Positions 26,744 to 37,148 of a DNA stretch of 64,000 bases are shown piece after piece. The stretch is from Mycobacterium basiliense (GTDB taxonomy: Bacteria > Actinomycetota > Actinomycetes > Mycobacteriales > Mycobacteriaceae). Below the pieces are notes generated by a model, which saw only the letters and a program-made list of their open reading frames with translations, had not been told where the DNA came from and made no database searches. The stretch spans positions 3,534,001-3,598,000 of the forward strand of contig NZ_LR130759.1 in NCBI RefSeq assembly GCF_900292015.1, in the 5' to 3' direction. Position numbers and translations under genes: made by a program. Positions within the stretch are counted from its first letter, which is position 1. The number at the start of each line of letters is the position of its first letter.

Positions 26744-27964
26744 ATGACTACCAGCCCAGCGCAAGAGCCGGCAATCCAGGTCGAGCGATGGCGCGACCGA
26801 AAGCGCTACCTGTGGTTGGTGGGCTTAGTCCTGCCGATGGCGTTGCCGGTGAGCGTGGCGCTGGCGTGGACGTTGGGCAAGTTCGGCTGGACCGCTGCCA
26901 CGCCGATGTTGTGGTGGATCGGCCCATTCCTGCTCTACCTGTTGTTACCGGTGCTCGATCTGTTCTTTGGCCCCGACGGTCAGAATCCCCCTGACGAGGT
27001 GATGGAGCGTCTAGAGAACGACAAGTACTACCGGTACTGCACATATGCCTTCATTCCGTTCCAGATGATCAGCCTTATGCTGGCCTGCTACTTATGGACG
27101 GCCGACAACTTGAGCTGGCTGGGCCTCAGCGGAGGCCTGGGATTGGTCTCCAAGATCGGCCTGATGATGACCATCGGCGTGGTCGGCGGAGTAGGTATCA
27201 ACACCGCCCACGAGATGGGGCACAAGCGCGAAAACCTCGAGCGCTGGTTGTCCAAGATCACCCTCGCCCAAACCCTCTACGGGCATTTTTACATCGAGCA
27301 CAACCGCGGGCATCACGTGCGCGTCTCCACCCCGGAGGATCCGGCCAGTGCCCGGTTCGGCGAAAGCTTCTGGATGTTTTTGCCGCGCAGCATGTTCGGC
27401 TCGCTCAAATCCGCATGGGAACTGGAGAAGACCCGCATGCAACGCATCGGAAAGTCCTCCTTCAGCCTGCACAACGATGTGCTCAACGCGTGGATCATGT
27501 CGATCGTCCTGTTCAGTGGGCTAACCGCCGTATTCGGATGGCAGGTGTTGCCATTCCTCATCATCCAGGCGCTCTACGGCGCATCACTGTTGGAATCGGT
27601 CAATTACCTCGAACATTACGGACTGCTGCGCCAACGCACCGCGTCCGGCCGCTATGAACGGTGCGCACCGGTACACAGCTGGAACTCTGACCACATCGTG
27701 ACCAACATCTTCCTGTACCACCTGCAGCGGCACAGCGACCACCACGCCAATCCCCTGCGCCGCTATCAAACATTGCGCAGCATGGATGGTGCACCCCGGT
27801 TGCCGAGCGGATACGCGACGCTGATCACCCTGACCTACATCCCACCGCTATGGCGAAAGGTGATGGACCATCGTGTGATTGAACACTACGATGGTGACAT
27901 CAACCGGGTTAACATCGATCCGCGCAAGCGCGACCGGATCCTCGCCACGTACGGTGCCCGGTGA
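26744..27964 (+). CDS. alkB: Alkane 1-monooxygenase AlkB
   Basis: A 406-residue integral membrane di-iron enzyme that hydroxylates the terminal carbon of n-alkanes. Three His boxes and the family signature are intact: HEMGHK, EHNRGHH, NYLEHYGL and LQRHSDHH. Six or so helices occur before and between them. The ATG at 26744 has AAAGGGA in front; an in-frame ATG 30 nt earlier lies in a hairpin. The stop overlaps the rubredoxin start. The order alkB-rubA-rubB-tetR matches Rv3252c-Rv3249c. Confidence 0.96.
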   Translation: MTTSPAQEPAIQVERWRDRKRYLWLVGLVLPMALPVSVALAWTLGKFGWTAATPMLWWIGPFLLYLLLPVLDLFFGPDGQNPPDEVMERLENDKYYRYCTYAFIPFQMISLMLACYLWTADNLSWLGLSGGLGLVSKIGLMMTIGVVGGVGINTAHEMGHKRENLERWLSKITLAQTLYGHFYIEHNRGHHVRVSTPEDPASARFGESFWMFLPRSMFGSLKSAWELEKTRMQRIGKSSFSLHNDVLNAWIMSIVLFSGLTAVFGWQVLPFLIIQALYGASLLESVNYLEHYGLLRQRTASGRYERCAPVHSWNSDHIVTNIFLYHLQRHSDHHANPLRRYQTLRSMDGAPRLPSGYATLITLTYIPPLWRKVMDHRVIEHYDGDINRVNIDPRKRDRILATYGAR

Positions 27965-28131
27965 TGGCTGCCTACCGATGCCCCGCGTGTCGCTACGTCT
28001 ACGACGAGACCACCGGCGCACCTCGTGAGGGATATCCCGCAGGAACCAATTGGGCCGACGTCAACGACAATTGGACCTGCCCGGATTGCAATGTCCGCGA
28101 GAAGATCGACTTCGAACCACAGGAGGCCTGA
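27964..28131 (+). CDS. rubA: Rubredoxin
   Basis: A 55-residue electron carrier for Alk[11 protein letters not shown] and CPDC hold the four iron-ligand cysteines; [20 protein letters not shown] is typical of the AlkG1-like group. The ATG overlaps the alkB stop (TGATG), so translation is coupled. Confidence 0.94.
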   Translation: MAAYRCPACRYVYDETTGAPREGYPAGTNWADVNDNWTCPDCNVREKIDFEPQEA

Positions 28132-28132
28132 G

Positions 28133-28318
28133 ATGCCAACCGACTTCAAACTCTATCGATGTGTACAGTGCGGGTTCGAGTACGACGAGGCGCTGGGGTG
28201 GCCCGAAGACGGTATCGCCCCGGGGACCCGCTGGGACGACATTCCCGACGATTGGAGTTGTCCGGACTGCGGTGCGGCCAAGTCAGACTTCGAGATGATC
28301 GAAATCAGCCGCGCCTGA
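28133..28318 (+). CDS. rubB: Rubredoxin
   Basis: A 61-residue rubredoxin with [19 protein letters not shown] and [16 protein letters not shown], the AlkG2-like type that passes electrons efficiently to the hydroxylase. AGGAGG lies 6 nt before the ATG and inside the end of the previous rubredoxin gene. Confidence 0.94.
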   Translation: MPTDFKLYRCVQCGFEYDEALGWPEDGIAPGTRWDDIPDDWSCPDCGAAKSDFEMIEISRA

Positions 28319-28479
28319 CTCAGCCGGCCAACTCGGCAACGTGGCCTTGCTCAATGTACGGTCATGTTGTCGAAACCCTCATGTACAGAGGTAATTTGGA
28401 CTCCCGCGGGCCGTCTGCGAGAGCTCACCAACCAGCCGGAACCACGAGTGGTCCGCGCTTAGCATCGAAGGCACTCGCA

Positions 28480-29121
28480 ATGCACACTAATCTCAGCTAC
28501 ATGGTCGAGCCCGAGCCGTCACGAGGCCGCAATCCGTATCGCAGCACCGCGTTGAGCCTGATGCACAATGGGGTGCTTGACGCGCTACAGAGCTTGCTCC
28601 TGGTAAGGAAATGGTCGTCAATCACCATGGCGGACGTGGCCGCAGCAGCTGGCATCAGCCGAGGCACCCTCTACAACGAGTTCCAGTCGCGCCGCGGCCT
28701 TGCGCGTCACTACGCCCTTCGACTGACCGACAGCATCGTTACTGGAATGCGAGCGGCAATCGACGAACACCACAGCGACGGCTACGGCGCCATGCACACG
28801 GTGTTTCGGGACTTCTTCGACCGCGTCGCCAACGATCCGCTGGCCCAGGTACTACGAACCGAAGACGCCCCCAGCGACATCCTGCGGTTGATCACCGTCG
28901 AGAGTCAGTTTCTCGTCGACCATGCCACCGAACAGCTGTCGCACACTTTTCAGCACAGCTGGGTCAACGCCAACCAGTACGACGCGACGGTCATGGGACA
29001 GGCAGTCGTCCGGGCCGCGCTCAGCTACCTGGCGCTGCCGCCGAGCGATGCCGACGAGGCGGCAACGGGGATGGCACACCTACTCACGCCCTACATCGAA
29101 TCAATCAAGACCTCGTCCTAG
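28480..29121 (+). CDS. TetR-family regulator of the alk operon
   Basis: A 213-residue regulator. The N-terminal HTH (about 20-75) reads ALQSLLLVRKWSSITMADVA, AGISRGTLYNEFQSRRGLAR. The rest is a helical ligand domain. It corresponds to Rv3249c, an AlkX-type protein, which controls alkane use. The ATG at 28480 (AAGG 8 nt upstream) or at 28501 are both possible. A 161-nt gap after rubB, unlike the tight spacing before it, may hold its own promoter. The inverted repeat before alkB is its likely target. Confidence 0.85.
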   Translation: MHTNLSYMVEPEPSRGRNPYRSTALSLMHNGVLDALQSLLLVRKWSSITMADVAAAAGISRGTLYNEFQSRRGLARHYALRLTDSIVTGMRAAIDEHHSDGYGAMHTVFRDFFDRVANDPLAQVLRTEDAPSDILRLITVESQFLVDHATEQLSHTFQHSWVNANQYDATVMGQAVVRAALSYLALPPSDADEAATGMAHLLTPYIESIKTSS

Positions 29122-29163
29122 GCCGCAGCGGCCCGGGCCGGTCCGCTGCGTACCGTGTGAGTC

Positions 29164-30135
29164 ATGAAATACCTCGATGTCGATGGAATCGGAAATGTCA
29201 GCCGGATCGGGCTGGGCACGTGGCAGTTCGGCTCACGTGAATGGGGGTATGGGGATCGGTACGCCTCCGGTGCCGCTCGCGACATCGTGCAGCGCGCCCT
29301 GGCTCTAGGGGTGACGCTGTTCGACACCGCCGAGGTGTACGGGTTGGGCAAGAGCGAGCGGATCCTCGGCGAGGCGCTCGGCGAGGAGCGCGGCAGGGTT
29401 GCGGTGGCCAGCAAAATCTTTCCGGTGGCGCCCATTCCGCCCGTCATCAAGCAACGCGAACGGGCTAGTGCCCGGCGGTTGCAGCTGGACCGGATTCCCC
29501 TTTATCAAGTCCATCAGCCCAATCCCGTGGTGCCCGATTCGGTGATCATGCCCGGCATGCGCGAGCTACTCGACGCCGGCAAGATCGGCGCGGCCGGCGT
29601 CTCCAACTACTCGCTGGCGCGCTGGCAAAAGGCCGACAAAGCCCTAGGGCGTCCCGTAATCAGCAACCAGGTGCACTTCTCCCTCGCTCACCTAAGTCCG
29701 CTCGATGACTTGGTTCCCTTCGCCGAGCGCGAGAACCGCGTCGTCATCGCCTACAGCCCATTGGCGCAGGGGCTGCTCGGCGGTAAGTACGGCGTGGAGA
29801 ACAGGCCGGGCGGCGTCCGTGCAGCCAATCCGCTGTTCGGCACTGAAAACCTGCGCCGGATCGAACCGCTGCTGCAGACACTTCGCGCCATCGCCGCAGA
29901 TGTCGACGCCAAGCCGGCCCAGGTGGCGCTGGCTTGGTTGATCAGCCTGCCAGGCGTGGTCGCTATTCCCGGAGCATCCAGTGTCGAGCAACTCGAATTC
30001 AACGTTGCCGCAGCCGATATCGAGCTCACCGCGGATTCCTGTGCGGCGCTGACCAACGCGGCCAGGGCGTTTCGGCCAGTATCGATGAGGCGGTTCCTCG
30101 CCGACACGGTCCGCGAGAAGCTCACCCGTCGCTAG
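29164..30135 (+). CDS. Aldo/keto reductase (Rv2298-like)
   Basis: A 323-residue NADPH-dependent AKR, nearly the same as Rv2298 from memory. DTAEVYGLGKSERILGEAL contains the catalytic Asp/Tyr, VASKIFPV the Lys and YQVHQPNP the His. SNYSLARWQKA and IPGASSVEQLEFN form the cofactor site. Natural substrate unknown. It converges on htpG with a 14-nt overlap, as in M. tuberculosis. Confidence 0.92.
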   Translation: MKYLDVDGIGNVSRIGLGTWQFGSREWGYGDRYASGAARDIVQRALALGVTLFDTAEVYGLGKSERILGEALGEERGRVAVASKIFPVAPIPPVIKQRERASARRLQLDRIPLYQVHQPNPVVPDSVIMPGMRELLDAGKIGAAGVSNYSLARWQKADKALGRPVISNQVHFSLAHLSPLDDLVPFAERENRVVIAYSPLAQGLLGGKYGVENRPGGVRAANPLFGTENLRRIEPLLQTLRAIAADVDAKPAQVALAWLISLPGVVAIPGASSVEQLEFNVAAADIELTADSCAALTNAARAFRPVSMRRFLADTVREKLTRR

Positions 30136-32089
30136 TTACGGCGCGCGTCAGCCGATCGGCAAGCAATTCGGCGAATCGTGCCGGATCGTCCGGCGCACCA
30201 CCTTCAGCGAGCAGCGCTGTGCCGTAAAGCAATTCCGCGGTCTCCGCGACCTGAGACTTCTGGGCATCGTCTGCACTGTCATTGAGCGCTCGGCTCAAGC
30301 CGAGCACCAACGGATGGGTTGGGTTGAGTTCGAGAATGCGCTTACCGACCGGAACGTCCTGCCCAGTGGCCCGGTAGATGCGGGCCAGCGCCGGGGTGAT
30401 TCCGAATGCGTCGGTGATCAGGCATGCGGGCGACTCGGTCAGTCGGGTCGACAGCCGCACTTCTTTGACGTGTTCGCTCAATGTCTCCTGCAGCCACGTC
30501 AGCAGGTCAGCGAACTCCTTTTGCTGTTCCTCGCGCTCGGCGTCGCTCTTTTCCTCGTCGGAGTCCAGGTCAACCTCACCCTTGGCGACCGACTGCAGCG
30601 GCTTACCGTCGAACTCGTTGACCGCCCCCACCCAGACTTCGTCGACCGGGTCGGTGAGGAGCAGAACCTCGTAACCCTTTGCCCTGAATGCCTCCAGATG
30701 CGGCGATTTCAGGATCTGCTGACGCGAGTCCCCGGTGGCATAGAAGATCTGCTTTTGGCCCTCCTTCATGCGGCCCACGTAGTCGGCCAACGTGGTGGCC
30801 TCCTCGTCGCTGTGCGTCGAGGCGAATGAGGAAATCTCCAACAGGGTCTCCCGATTGTCGAAATCCGAAAGCAGACCCTCCTTGAGTACCTTGCCGAACT
30901 GGGCCCAGAAGCTGCGGTAGTCCTCCGGCCGCTCGGACTGCAGGTCCTTGATGGTGGCCAGGACCTTCTTGGTCAGGCGCCGACGAATCGCCTTGATCTG
31001 GCGATCCTGCTGCAGGATCTCGCGGGACACATTCAGTGACATGTCCTGTGCATCGACGACGCCCTTGACGAAACGCAAGTACTCGGGCATGAGCTGGTCA
31101 CAGTCGCCCATGATGAAGACGCGTTTGACATACAGCTGGATGCCGAAGGTGGCATCCCGATTGAACAGGTCAAACGGGGCGTGCGATGGGATGAACAGCA
31201 GAGCCTGGTACTCGAATGTGCCTTCCGCCTTCATCGCGATGACCTCTAGCGGGTCGTCCCAGGCGTGCGCGATGTGCTTGTAGAACTCCTTGTACTCGTC
31301 CTCGGAAACCTCTTCTTTGGGCCTGGCCCACAGCGCCTTCATCGAGTTGAGGGTCTCGGTTTCGATGGTGACAGTCTCTTCGCCGCCGTCCTCGCCTTCT
31401 CCCTGACCGGCTGGCGTGCGTTTCTCGACCTCCATCCGGATGGGCCAGGCAATGAAGTCCGAGTATCTCTTGATCAGGTGCCTGATCTTCCACTCCGCGG
31501 TGTAGTCGTAGAGCTCGTCCTCGGCATCCTCGGGCTTGAGGTGCAACGTCACCGATGTTCCCTGCGGAGCATCCTCGACGGATTCGATGGTGTAGGTACC
31601 TTCGCCGCTGGATTCCCACCGGGTGGCCTCGGTCTCGCCGGCCTTGCGGGTGAGCAGCTCGACCTTGTCGGCCACCATGAACGACGAGTAGAACCCGATG
31701 CCGAACTGGCCGATCAATTCCTCCGAGGCGCCCTCGTTCTTGGCCGCCCGCAATTGCGCACGTAGCTCGGCGGTGCCGGACTTGGCCAGCGTGCCGATCA
31801 GATCCACCACCTCGGCACGCGTCATGCCGATGCCGTTGTCGCGGATGGTCAGCGTCCGGGCGCCCTTGTCGACGTCGATCTCGATGTGTAGATCCGAAGT
31901 GTCAATGGCATCGGGGTCTAGCTCCTTGTTCCGCAACGCCTCGATCCGCAGCTTGTCCAGCGCATCGGAGGCGTTGGAGACCAACTCCCGCAGAAACGAG
32001 TCCTTGTTGGAGTAGACCGAGTGGACCATCAGATCCAGCAGCTGCCGGGCCTCCGCCTGAAACTCCAGCTGCTCGACATGCGCGTTCAT
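30122..32089 (-). CDS. htpG: HSP90-family chaperone HtpG
   Basis: A 655-residue Hsp90. The N-terminal ATPase domain has [38 protein letters not shown] and [15 protein letters not shown]; the middle domain has the catalytic-Arg loop region [20 protein letters not shown]; the C-terminal dimer domain ends in [12 protein letters not shown]. Length is close to Rv2299c (647). GGAAGGGA lies 5 nt before the ATG. Synteny Rv2298-htpG-Rv2300c is preserved. Confidence 0.97.
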
Positions 32090-32210
32090 GAGATTCCCTT
32101 CCTACGACATGGCGTCTCGAATTTAGCGAGATCATGATGACGCACGGCATGCGGGTACGCCTCGATCGGGTCGGCCGCTACGCGGCGGCGATCGGACCCC
32201 GGGATCCCGG

Positions 32211-32990
32211 TCAAGTCATTTTCCTGACGATCTCAAACAGGCTCGGATCGTGTGCGCAGATGATGAGCAACTGTGGCTCCCGCCGTTGCCACAGTTCAGC
32301 GAGGCGAGCCTGGTTGTCGTGCAGTTGTGTGCGGTTGAACGCGAACAACTCTTCTTGGGCCCGCAGCACGAAAGGCACTCGCGATCGCCGCAGCGTCCCG
32401 TGATGGTAGAAGGCGTCCCCGCAATGCAGGATCCAGTGATCACCAACGTCGATGGCGACCGCGGCGTGCCCGCGAGTGTGACCGGGCGTCGGCACCAGAA
32501 CGAAGCCGTCACCGATGGCGTCGAGGGGTTTGGCCGAGGCGAATCCACGCCAGGTTTCGCCGTCGGGTCCATGCTCCACCAGATTGGGACCGTGCGCCCA
32601 CTGCTTGCTCCGGTAACGGAGACGCTCACGGATCGAAGGGGCATGGACGGCGCCGCGGACCTCGGCCGCGGTGACGTGGACATGGGCCTCGGGAAAGTCC
32701 GCGAGTCCGCCGATGTGGTCGAAATCGAAATGCGTCAGCACAATATGGCGGACGTCTGAGATTCGGTGACCGAGCTGTTCAATCTGGTAGGCCGCGGTCT
32801 CGGTGCGCAGCAACGCCGGCCGCAGGACATGTCGGAATGGACCTACCCGATGCGGGTCGAGGCAGTCCTGTATCCCGAACCCGGTGTCCACCAGGACCAG
32901 TCCGCTGTTGGTCTCGACGAGCAGGACATGGCACAACAGAGGCGTGCCGGGCACGTTCATGGTGCCGCAGTTGAGATGGTGGACCTTCAT
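32211..32990 (-). CDS. Metallo-beta-lactamase-fold hydrolase (Rv2300c-like)
   Basis: A 259-residue MBL-fold protein, starting [15 protein letters not shown] like Rv2300c and the AHL-lactonase group. Metal motifs: [11 protein letters not shown] (HxDxDH in place of HxHxDH), [10 protein letters not shown] and HCGDAFYH. The substrate is unknown; a lactone or other ester is likely. AAGGA lies 8 nt before the ATG at 32990; the frame is open far upstream but that part is unlike the family. Divergent from the exporter gene. Confidence 0.9.
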   Translation of the reverse strand: MKVHHLNCGTMNVPGTPLLCHVLLVETNSGLVLVDTGFGIQDCLDPHRVGPFRHVLRPALLRTETAAYQIEQLGHRISDVRHIVLTHFDFDHIGGLADFPEAHVHVTAAEVRGAVHAPSIRERLRYRSKQWAHGPNLVEHGPDGETWRGFASAKPLDAIGDGFVLVPTPGHTRGHAAVAIDVGDHWILHCGDAFYHHGTLRRSRVPFVLRAQEELFAFNRTQLHDNQARLAELWQRREPQLLIICAHDPSLFEIVRKMT

Positions 32991-33212
32991 CGACCAGTTC
33001 CTTGCGCTCCCGAGGAGATGCCCTGGGCGGCGACAAAGTCGTCGTGGACCATACTCATGCCCCGACCCACCTTCCCGCTTTGCCCAAGGCCGCTGGTGAC
33101 ATTGTCGAGCGGCACACACCGACACACCAGGGCACGAGGTCCTCGAGGAGCCGGGCGGTGCCGACATAGGATTCGCAACCATGCGTCGACGCCGAAGGCA
33201 AACGGGCAGGCC

Positions 33213-34439
33213 ATGGCGGTGATGTCGGCGGTGCCGTCGTGGCGGATTGTAGCGGTCCTGCTGTGGGTGGTGCCGCTGAACCAGATTCCGATGGACGCCT
33301 ACACGCCCGCGCTGCCCCAGATGCAAACCAGTATCCATGCGACGTCGGCGGCGCTGCAGGCGACGGTCACGGTGTTCATGATTGGCATGGCGTTGAGCTA
33401 CCTCGGCGTGGGCATCCTGTCCGATGCCTGGGGACGCAAGCCGGTCCTGCTTGGCTGCGCCGCCGCGCTCGCGGTAGCCAGCCTTGCCTGCGCGGCGGCC
33501 GACAATATCGCCACGTTGCTGGTGCTGCGGTTTGTGCAGGGCGGCGTATCCAGTGCGTTCATCGTTGTCGCGATCGCGATTGCCGCGGACTGCTTTGAGG
33601 ACGCACGTCTGAGATCGGTCAACGGGATGCTGGGGGCGGCATGGTCGGCGGCGCCGATAGCAGCCCCCGCCGTGGGCGGATTCATCGTCGAATACGCTTC
33701 GTGGCGCTACGTTTTCGTGCTGATGGCGGCGTTGAGCGTCACCGTCGGGCTGGTGGTCGCCTGGGCGCTGCCGGAGACCCTGGCGACGAGCGACCGAACC
33801 CAATTCCGGCTCGGACAGACCTGGCGAGTGCTCACGACGACCGCGCGCAATCCCGTGTTCCTCGCCCTGGTCGCCGTCTTCGGGCTGCTGGCCGGTCCGC
33901 AGCTGTCGTTCAGCGTGGCCGCGCCATTCCTGTACCAAGTGCAGATGGGGTTCTCGCCATCGGCGTATGGTCTGGTCGCGCTGGTTGTCGGTGTCGCAGT
34001 CTTGCTGGGCAGCTTCACGACCGGCGCGCTTGCCACGCGTATGACCTTCCAGCGGTTGACTTTTGCGGACTGGGCACTCTACATGGTCGGAGCCACCTTG
34101 CTTTTGGTGTCCGCTCCGGCGATAGGGGTCAACCCCTGGGCCATTACGGTACCGGTGTGTCTGGCGGTTGCGGGTTGCGGTGCGCTGGTGCCCCAGGCAC
34201 AAGCCGCGGCGCTGGGGGCATTCAGCCGAAATCTAGGTCTGGTCAGCGGCCTATTCGGCACCCTGACCTATCTGATGATCGCCGCAACGATGGGCATCGT
34301 CGTCCTTAGCCCGGAGCGCACCCAAGCCCCGCTGGGCTGGCTCTACATGATTTGCGGTGCAACGGCATTCGTTGCTCTTGCATGGGTGAGACGGCGACTC
34401 CGCGGTGAAAGCGCTGCGCCCTCCGCTCAGGAAAGCTGA
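33213..34439 (+). CDS. MFS transporter, Bcr/CflA drug-exporter type
   Basis: A 408-residue membrane protein with 12 predicted helices. [16 protein letters not shown] at the end of helix 1 and [15 protein letters not shown] between helices 2 and 3 are Bcr/CflA marks (DHA1 motif A). It probably exports small hydrophobic compounds using the proton gradient. ATG 33213 is followed by a GTG and ATG that could also serve. The 222-nt gap to the divergent hydrolase holds no gene. Its last 13 nt overlap the convergent secreted-protein gene. Confidence 0.87.
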   Translation: MAVMSAVPSWRIVAVLLWVVPLNQIPMDAYTPALPQMQTSIHATSAALQATVTVFMIGMALSYLGVGILSDAWGRKPVLLGCAAALAVASLACAAADNIATLLVLRFVQGGVSSAFIVVAIAIAADCFEDARLRSVNGMLGAAWSAAPIAAPAVGGFIVEYASWRYVFVLMAALSVTVGLVVAWALPETLATSDRTQFRLGQTWRVLTTTARNPVFLALVAVFGLLAGPQLSFSVAAPFLYQVQMGFSPSAYGLVALVVGVAVLLGSFTTGALATRMTFQRLTFADWALYMVGATLLLVSAPAIGVNPWAITVPVCLAVAGCGALVPQAQAAALGAFSRNLGLVSGLFGTLTYLMIAATMGIVVLSPERTQAPLGWLYMICGATAFVALAWVRRRLRGESAAPSAQES

Positions 34440-34855
34440 TAGCCGTCCCGGGAAATCTCGAAGCTACCCCCGTAGACAAAATCCCAGCAGCTCATCCCGG
34501 ATGTCTTACTTTCGCACTCCAACGACCCTTTGGTGATTTTGTCGCCGTACGCCAGTGGCGGACCGCCACCGAGTGCGGTATCGCCAGCGCAAACAAATCG
34601 CGCGGGTTGCCCGACCGTGAGCACAATGCCCTGCCCGTAGCCCATCGTCGACTGACAATCGGCGGGCCTCGGCGGCGGCGACCACACGCGGTCTCGGACA
34701 TCGCAGCGAACCGACGAGGAATCGATCATGCAGCCGATATTGCCGCTGGGTGAGGTGAAGCCGACGATGTCGGCCTTGGCCGTTCCGGGAGCGAATAAGC
34801 TCACCGCAAACACGCCGGCAACGACAGCACACAGGCGACTCACGTGGTGAATCAT
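34427..34855 (-). CDS. Secreted DUF6636-like protein
   Basis: A 142-residue exported protein. The signal peptide (1-28) ends with the cleavage-like site TAKAD. The mature part carries the repeated mycobacterial pattern GFTSPSGNIGCMI, VRCDV, ARFVCAGDT, LECES and MSCWDF; six cysteines may pair. Family function unknown. The frame continues upstream to 35065, but that extension is the tail of a decayed methyltransferase gene, so the ATG at 34855 is taken. Confidence 0.82.
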   Translation of the reverse strand: MIHHVSRLCAVVAGVFAVSLFAPGTAKADIVGFTSPSGNIGCMIDSSSVRCDVRDRVWSPPPRPADCQSTMGYGQGIVLTVGQPARFVCAGDTALGGGPPLAYGDKITKGSLECESKTSGMSCWDFVYGGSFEISRDGYQLS

Positions 34856-34914
34856 TGGTTCGAGCCTACCCAGGATATTGCCAACGTCGCCACCGCGGTC
34901 ATTCGGCTGACCAC

Positions 34915-35356
34915 TGGACCGAGCCGCCAGGCCGCCGGAAGCAAGAATGCGATGGAATTCTCGAAGTGCGGCCGGCTGGTCGAAGAAGTGAAAGGCCGAA
35001 GTCGTTACCACGGCGTCGCGCGCGCCGCCTCCGAATTGCAACCGTTCGGCCGGGCCGCGCGCCATTGCACCCGGTCGGATTCGCCGCTGGCCTGCTCAAG
35101 CATGCCGACGGACATGTCCACGCCGTGGGTCCTCGTCGACATCTCGTTCGCGCTCGATTCCATCGCTGAAAATCCCTGTGCCACAGTCGATATCGACAAC
35201 ACGGCGGGATCCTTGGGCCCGCGGCTGGGCAATCACCTCATCGTGCGGCGGGCGATAGACCCACTGCTGCAGAAACGGTAAGTCGTAGACGGGGGCGAGG
35301 AGACTCCACAGCTGGGTGACGGCGCTGTTGAGCCCCCGACGTGGCACCGAAGTCAA
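34915..35356 (-). pseudogene. SAM-dependent methyltransferase remnant
   Basis: A class I methyltransferase split over three frames. From 35356: LLAPVYDLPFLQQWVYR and RRVVDIDCGTGIFSDGIERE (SAM loop, now DCGTG for GCGTG). Then in another frame near 35135-35045: GVDMSVGMLEQASGESDRVQW. Then in a third from about 35065: GPAERLQFGGGARDAVVTTS, AFHFFDQPAALREFHRILAS. At least two indels have occurred. It lies between a secreted-protein gene and a second damaged gene. Confidence 0.8.
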
Positions 35357-35409
35357 GCGGTCAGTGTGGCGGCGTAGTAGATGGCGTCGGCCATCGACTC
35401 CGAGTCGTC

Positions 35410-36485
35410 GTGCTGCGGGATGGCCGCAAGACCGTTATCGACGCCCCCAAGCCAACCACCGTGGACGCACACATCCACCAGTGGGATCCGTTTACGACAC
35501 CGCGGGTGGTGTCTGCGGCTGCCAAGATGGTGCGGCGCGTGCCGGCCCTTCTTCCCGCCCTGCTGCGCATGTTCCCACGCTCCACCCGTGAATTCATCGG
35601 TGATCCGCGCTACGTGTTGAACCCGTATCTGCCGGTCGACTACCTCGGGGACGCGTCGGCTGTGGGTGTCCACAGCGTCGTGCACATGGAAGCCGGCTGG
35701 CGCAGCAAGGATCCGCTGGGCGCCGCGGCAGAAACGTGCGGGGTCGATGCGCTGCCGTTCGGTGTGGGCAACACACCGAACCTCGGCGCGATCGTGGTTC
35801 ATGCCGATCCGACGGGGCCGCGCATCGCCGAGGTGTTGGATGCCCACCTGCAAGCCAGTCCGTTGATGCGCGGAGTGCGCTGTATGGGTGCGCATAGCGA
35901 CGACGCGGGCGTCATGAACTGGACACAGTCGGCGCATCTGTACTCGAACGCGAAGTTTCTGCACGGCTTCGCCGCGGTGGCCGAGCGCGGACTCAGTTTC
36001 GACCTGTGGGTCTACGGCCATCAATTGCCCGACGCAATCACGCTGGCACGCGAGTATCCCGACACCACCTTCGTCCTCGATCACTACGGCACACCGGTGG
36101 GGGCACTCGGTCCGGCCGGCAAGCACACCGGACGTACGCCCGCGGCACGCAGCGCCATCCTGAATCGCTGGGTGAGGACATCTCGTCGCTGGCCGAGCTG
36201 CCCAATGTGGTGGCCAAGCACAGCGGGATGGGTATGCCGGTGTTGGGTGCCGGACCGGTCACCCCGGAGCAATTGCGCGATGCGGTCGCGCCCCTGATCA
36301 ACCACCTGCAGTTGGCGTTCGGGTCCGATCGCACATTCTGGTCGTCGAACTATCCAATAGACAAGCCTAAAGTTGCACTACCCCAAACCATTTCAATACT
36401 GCGCGACGTTCTCGGCGACCAGTTCGACGAACCCCGTATCTTGCGTGACAACGCCAGCCTCGTCTACCGGTTGACGCCGAACTGA
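35410..36485 (+). pseudogene. Amidohydrolase (TIM barrel), one-base frameshift
   Basis: An amidohydrolase-2-type metal hydrolase. The first part has the metal motif VDAHIHQWDPF, RGVRCMGAHS and FVLDHYGTPVG; after about 36172 the family continues in the next frame with LAELPNVVAKHSGMGMPVLG, FGSDRTFWSSNYPIDK and a normal C-terminus DNASLVYRLTPN. One missing base near 36171 (TGGGTGAGGAC) explains the switch. The N-terminus is unclear: GTG 35410 is a guess, and the frame is open from 35341. It may be a recent pseudogene or a base-call error. Such enzymes act as lactonases or decarboxylases on small ring compounds. Confidence 0.78.
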
Positions 36486-36519
36486 CCGGGGCAAGAACTC
36501 GGGTCGTCGAATAGTCCGG

Positions 36520-36813
36520 TCAGACGTCGGTGGTGGCGTACCTCGTCTTGACGGGAGGTGCGGCAAGCAGTGGAGGCAGCTCGGCGATTCGCCCTGCGCC
36601 GGCGCGAAAGCTGCGGTAGGCCTCATCATGTTCGACGGTGTCCCAGAGCTCATAGATCACCCAGTGCGCTTCGTCGTCTTCATCAACAAGCACGTCGGTG
36701 CCGAGGTTTCCATCGAATGCCCGGGTGTCCTGCAGCGCTCGGCGCATAACATCACGCGCCGCATCAACAGAATCGGGTTTCAACCTGAGTTCGAGTAGCA
36801 CAGTGACCGGCAT
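36520..36813 (-). CDS. Antibiotic-biosynthesis-monooxygenase (ABM) domain protein
   Basis: A 97-residue ferredoxin-like-fold ABM protein: MPVTVLLELRLKPDSVDAAR, then AFDGNLGTDVLVDEDD, WVIYELWDTVEHDEAYRSF. The family includes small quinone-forming oxygenases and heme-degrading enzymes, but many members have no known reaction. AGGAG lies 6 nt before the ATG. It is the nearest gene downstream of the NRPS on the same strand, 335 nt away, so a tailoring role is possible but not shown. Confidence 0.85.
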   Translation of the reverse strand: MPVTVLLELRLKPDSVDAARDVMRRALQDTRAFDGNLGTDVLVDEDDEAHWVIYELWDTVEHDEAYRSFRAGAGRIAELPPLLAAPPVKTRYATTDV

Positions 36814-37148
36814 GGCGGTCTCCTTATCGGTAGGTTCGGATCTTGCGACTTGCCCAACGCCGACGAATCCTTTTGGCCAGCAAGCAGATTAGCACCTTGC
36901 GGCTACGGGTCCCAGCCTGCCTTCAGGACAGCGAAATTCCGGCAACTCGCGCTCGGTAGGATGTTGCTTGCGCGGATCGAGCTGAACTGCTATCCAGCAG
37001 CCCCGCGACATCCATCACCCAGAGGTTACGGGACCTCTTGTCCAGCACATTGTTTCGCTGGCGGCACCACTCCCATGGGAATGGGCAATTCGGTCATGGG
37101 AATGGGCGGGCAATCCGGTAGCTGGCTGGTCCAAGATTGGACGTGACC
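36814..37148. other. Intergenic region downstream of the NRPS gene
   Basis: 335 bases without a supported gene. It has a short direct repeat (CATGGGAATGGGC at about 37075 and 37096). No NRPS, thioesterase or carrier fragment is visible here that could complete the last module. Confidence 0.7.

Noticed and set aside
28330..28395. TGTAC...GTACA arms upstream of the TetR gene as an operator.
   Set aside because: Arms are only five bases and differ from the strong palindrome before alkB.
32991..34202. Long N-terminal extension of the metallo-hydrolase reading frame across the divergent exporter.
   Set aside because: The extension is low-complexity antisense of the MFS gene, and a good ribosome site precedes the family-like start at 32990.
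34856..35065. N-terminal extension of the DUF6636-like protein with a methyltransferase-like motif, possibly a fusion.
   Set aside because: The signal peptide begins at 34855, and the extension matches the tail of a broken methyltransferase whose other parts lie upstream in other frames.
36850..37146. Small plus-strand frame with Met/Gly repeats downstream of the NRPS.
   Set aside because: No ribosome site, and the composition comes from a short direct repeat.
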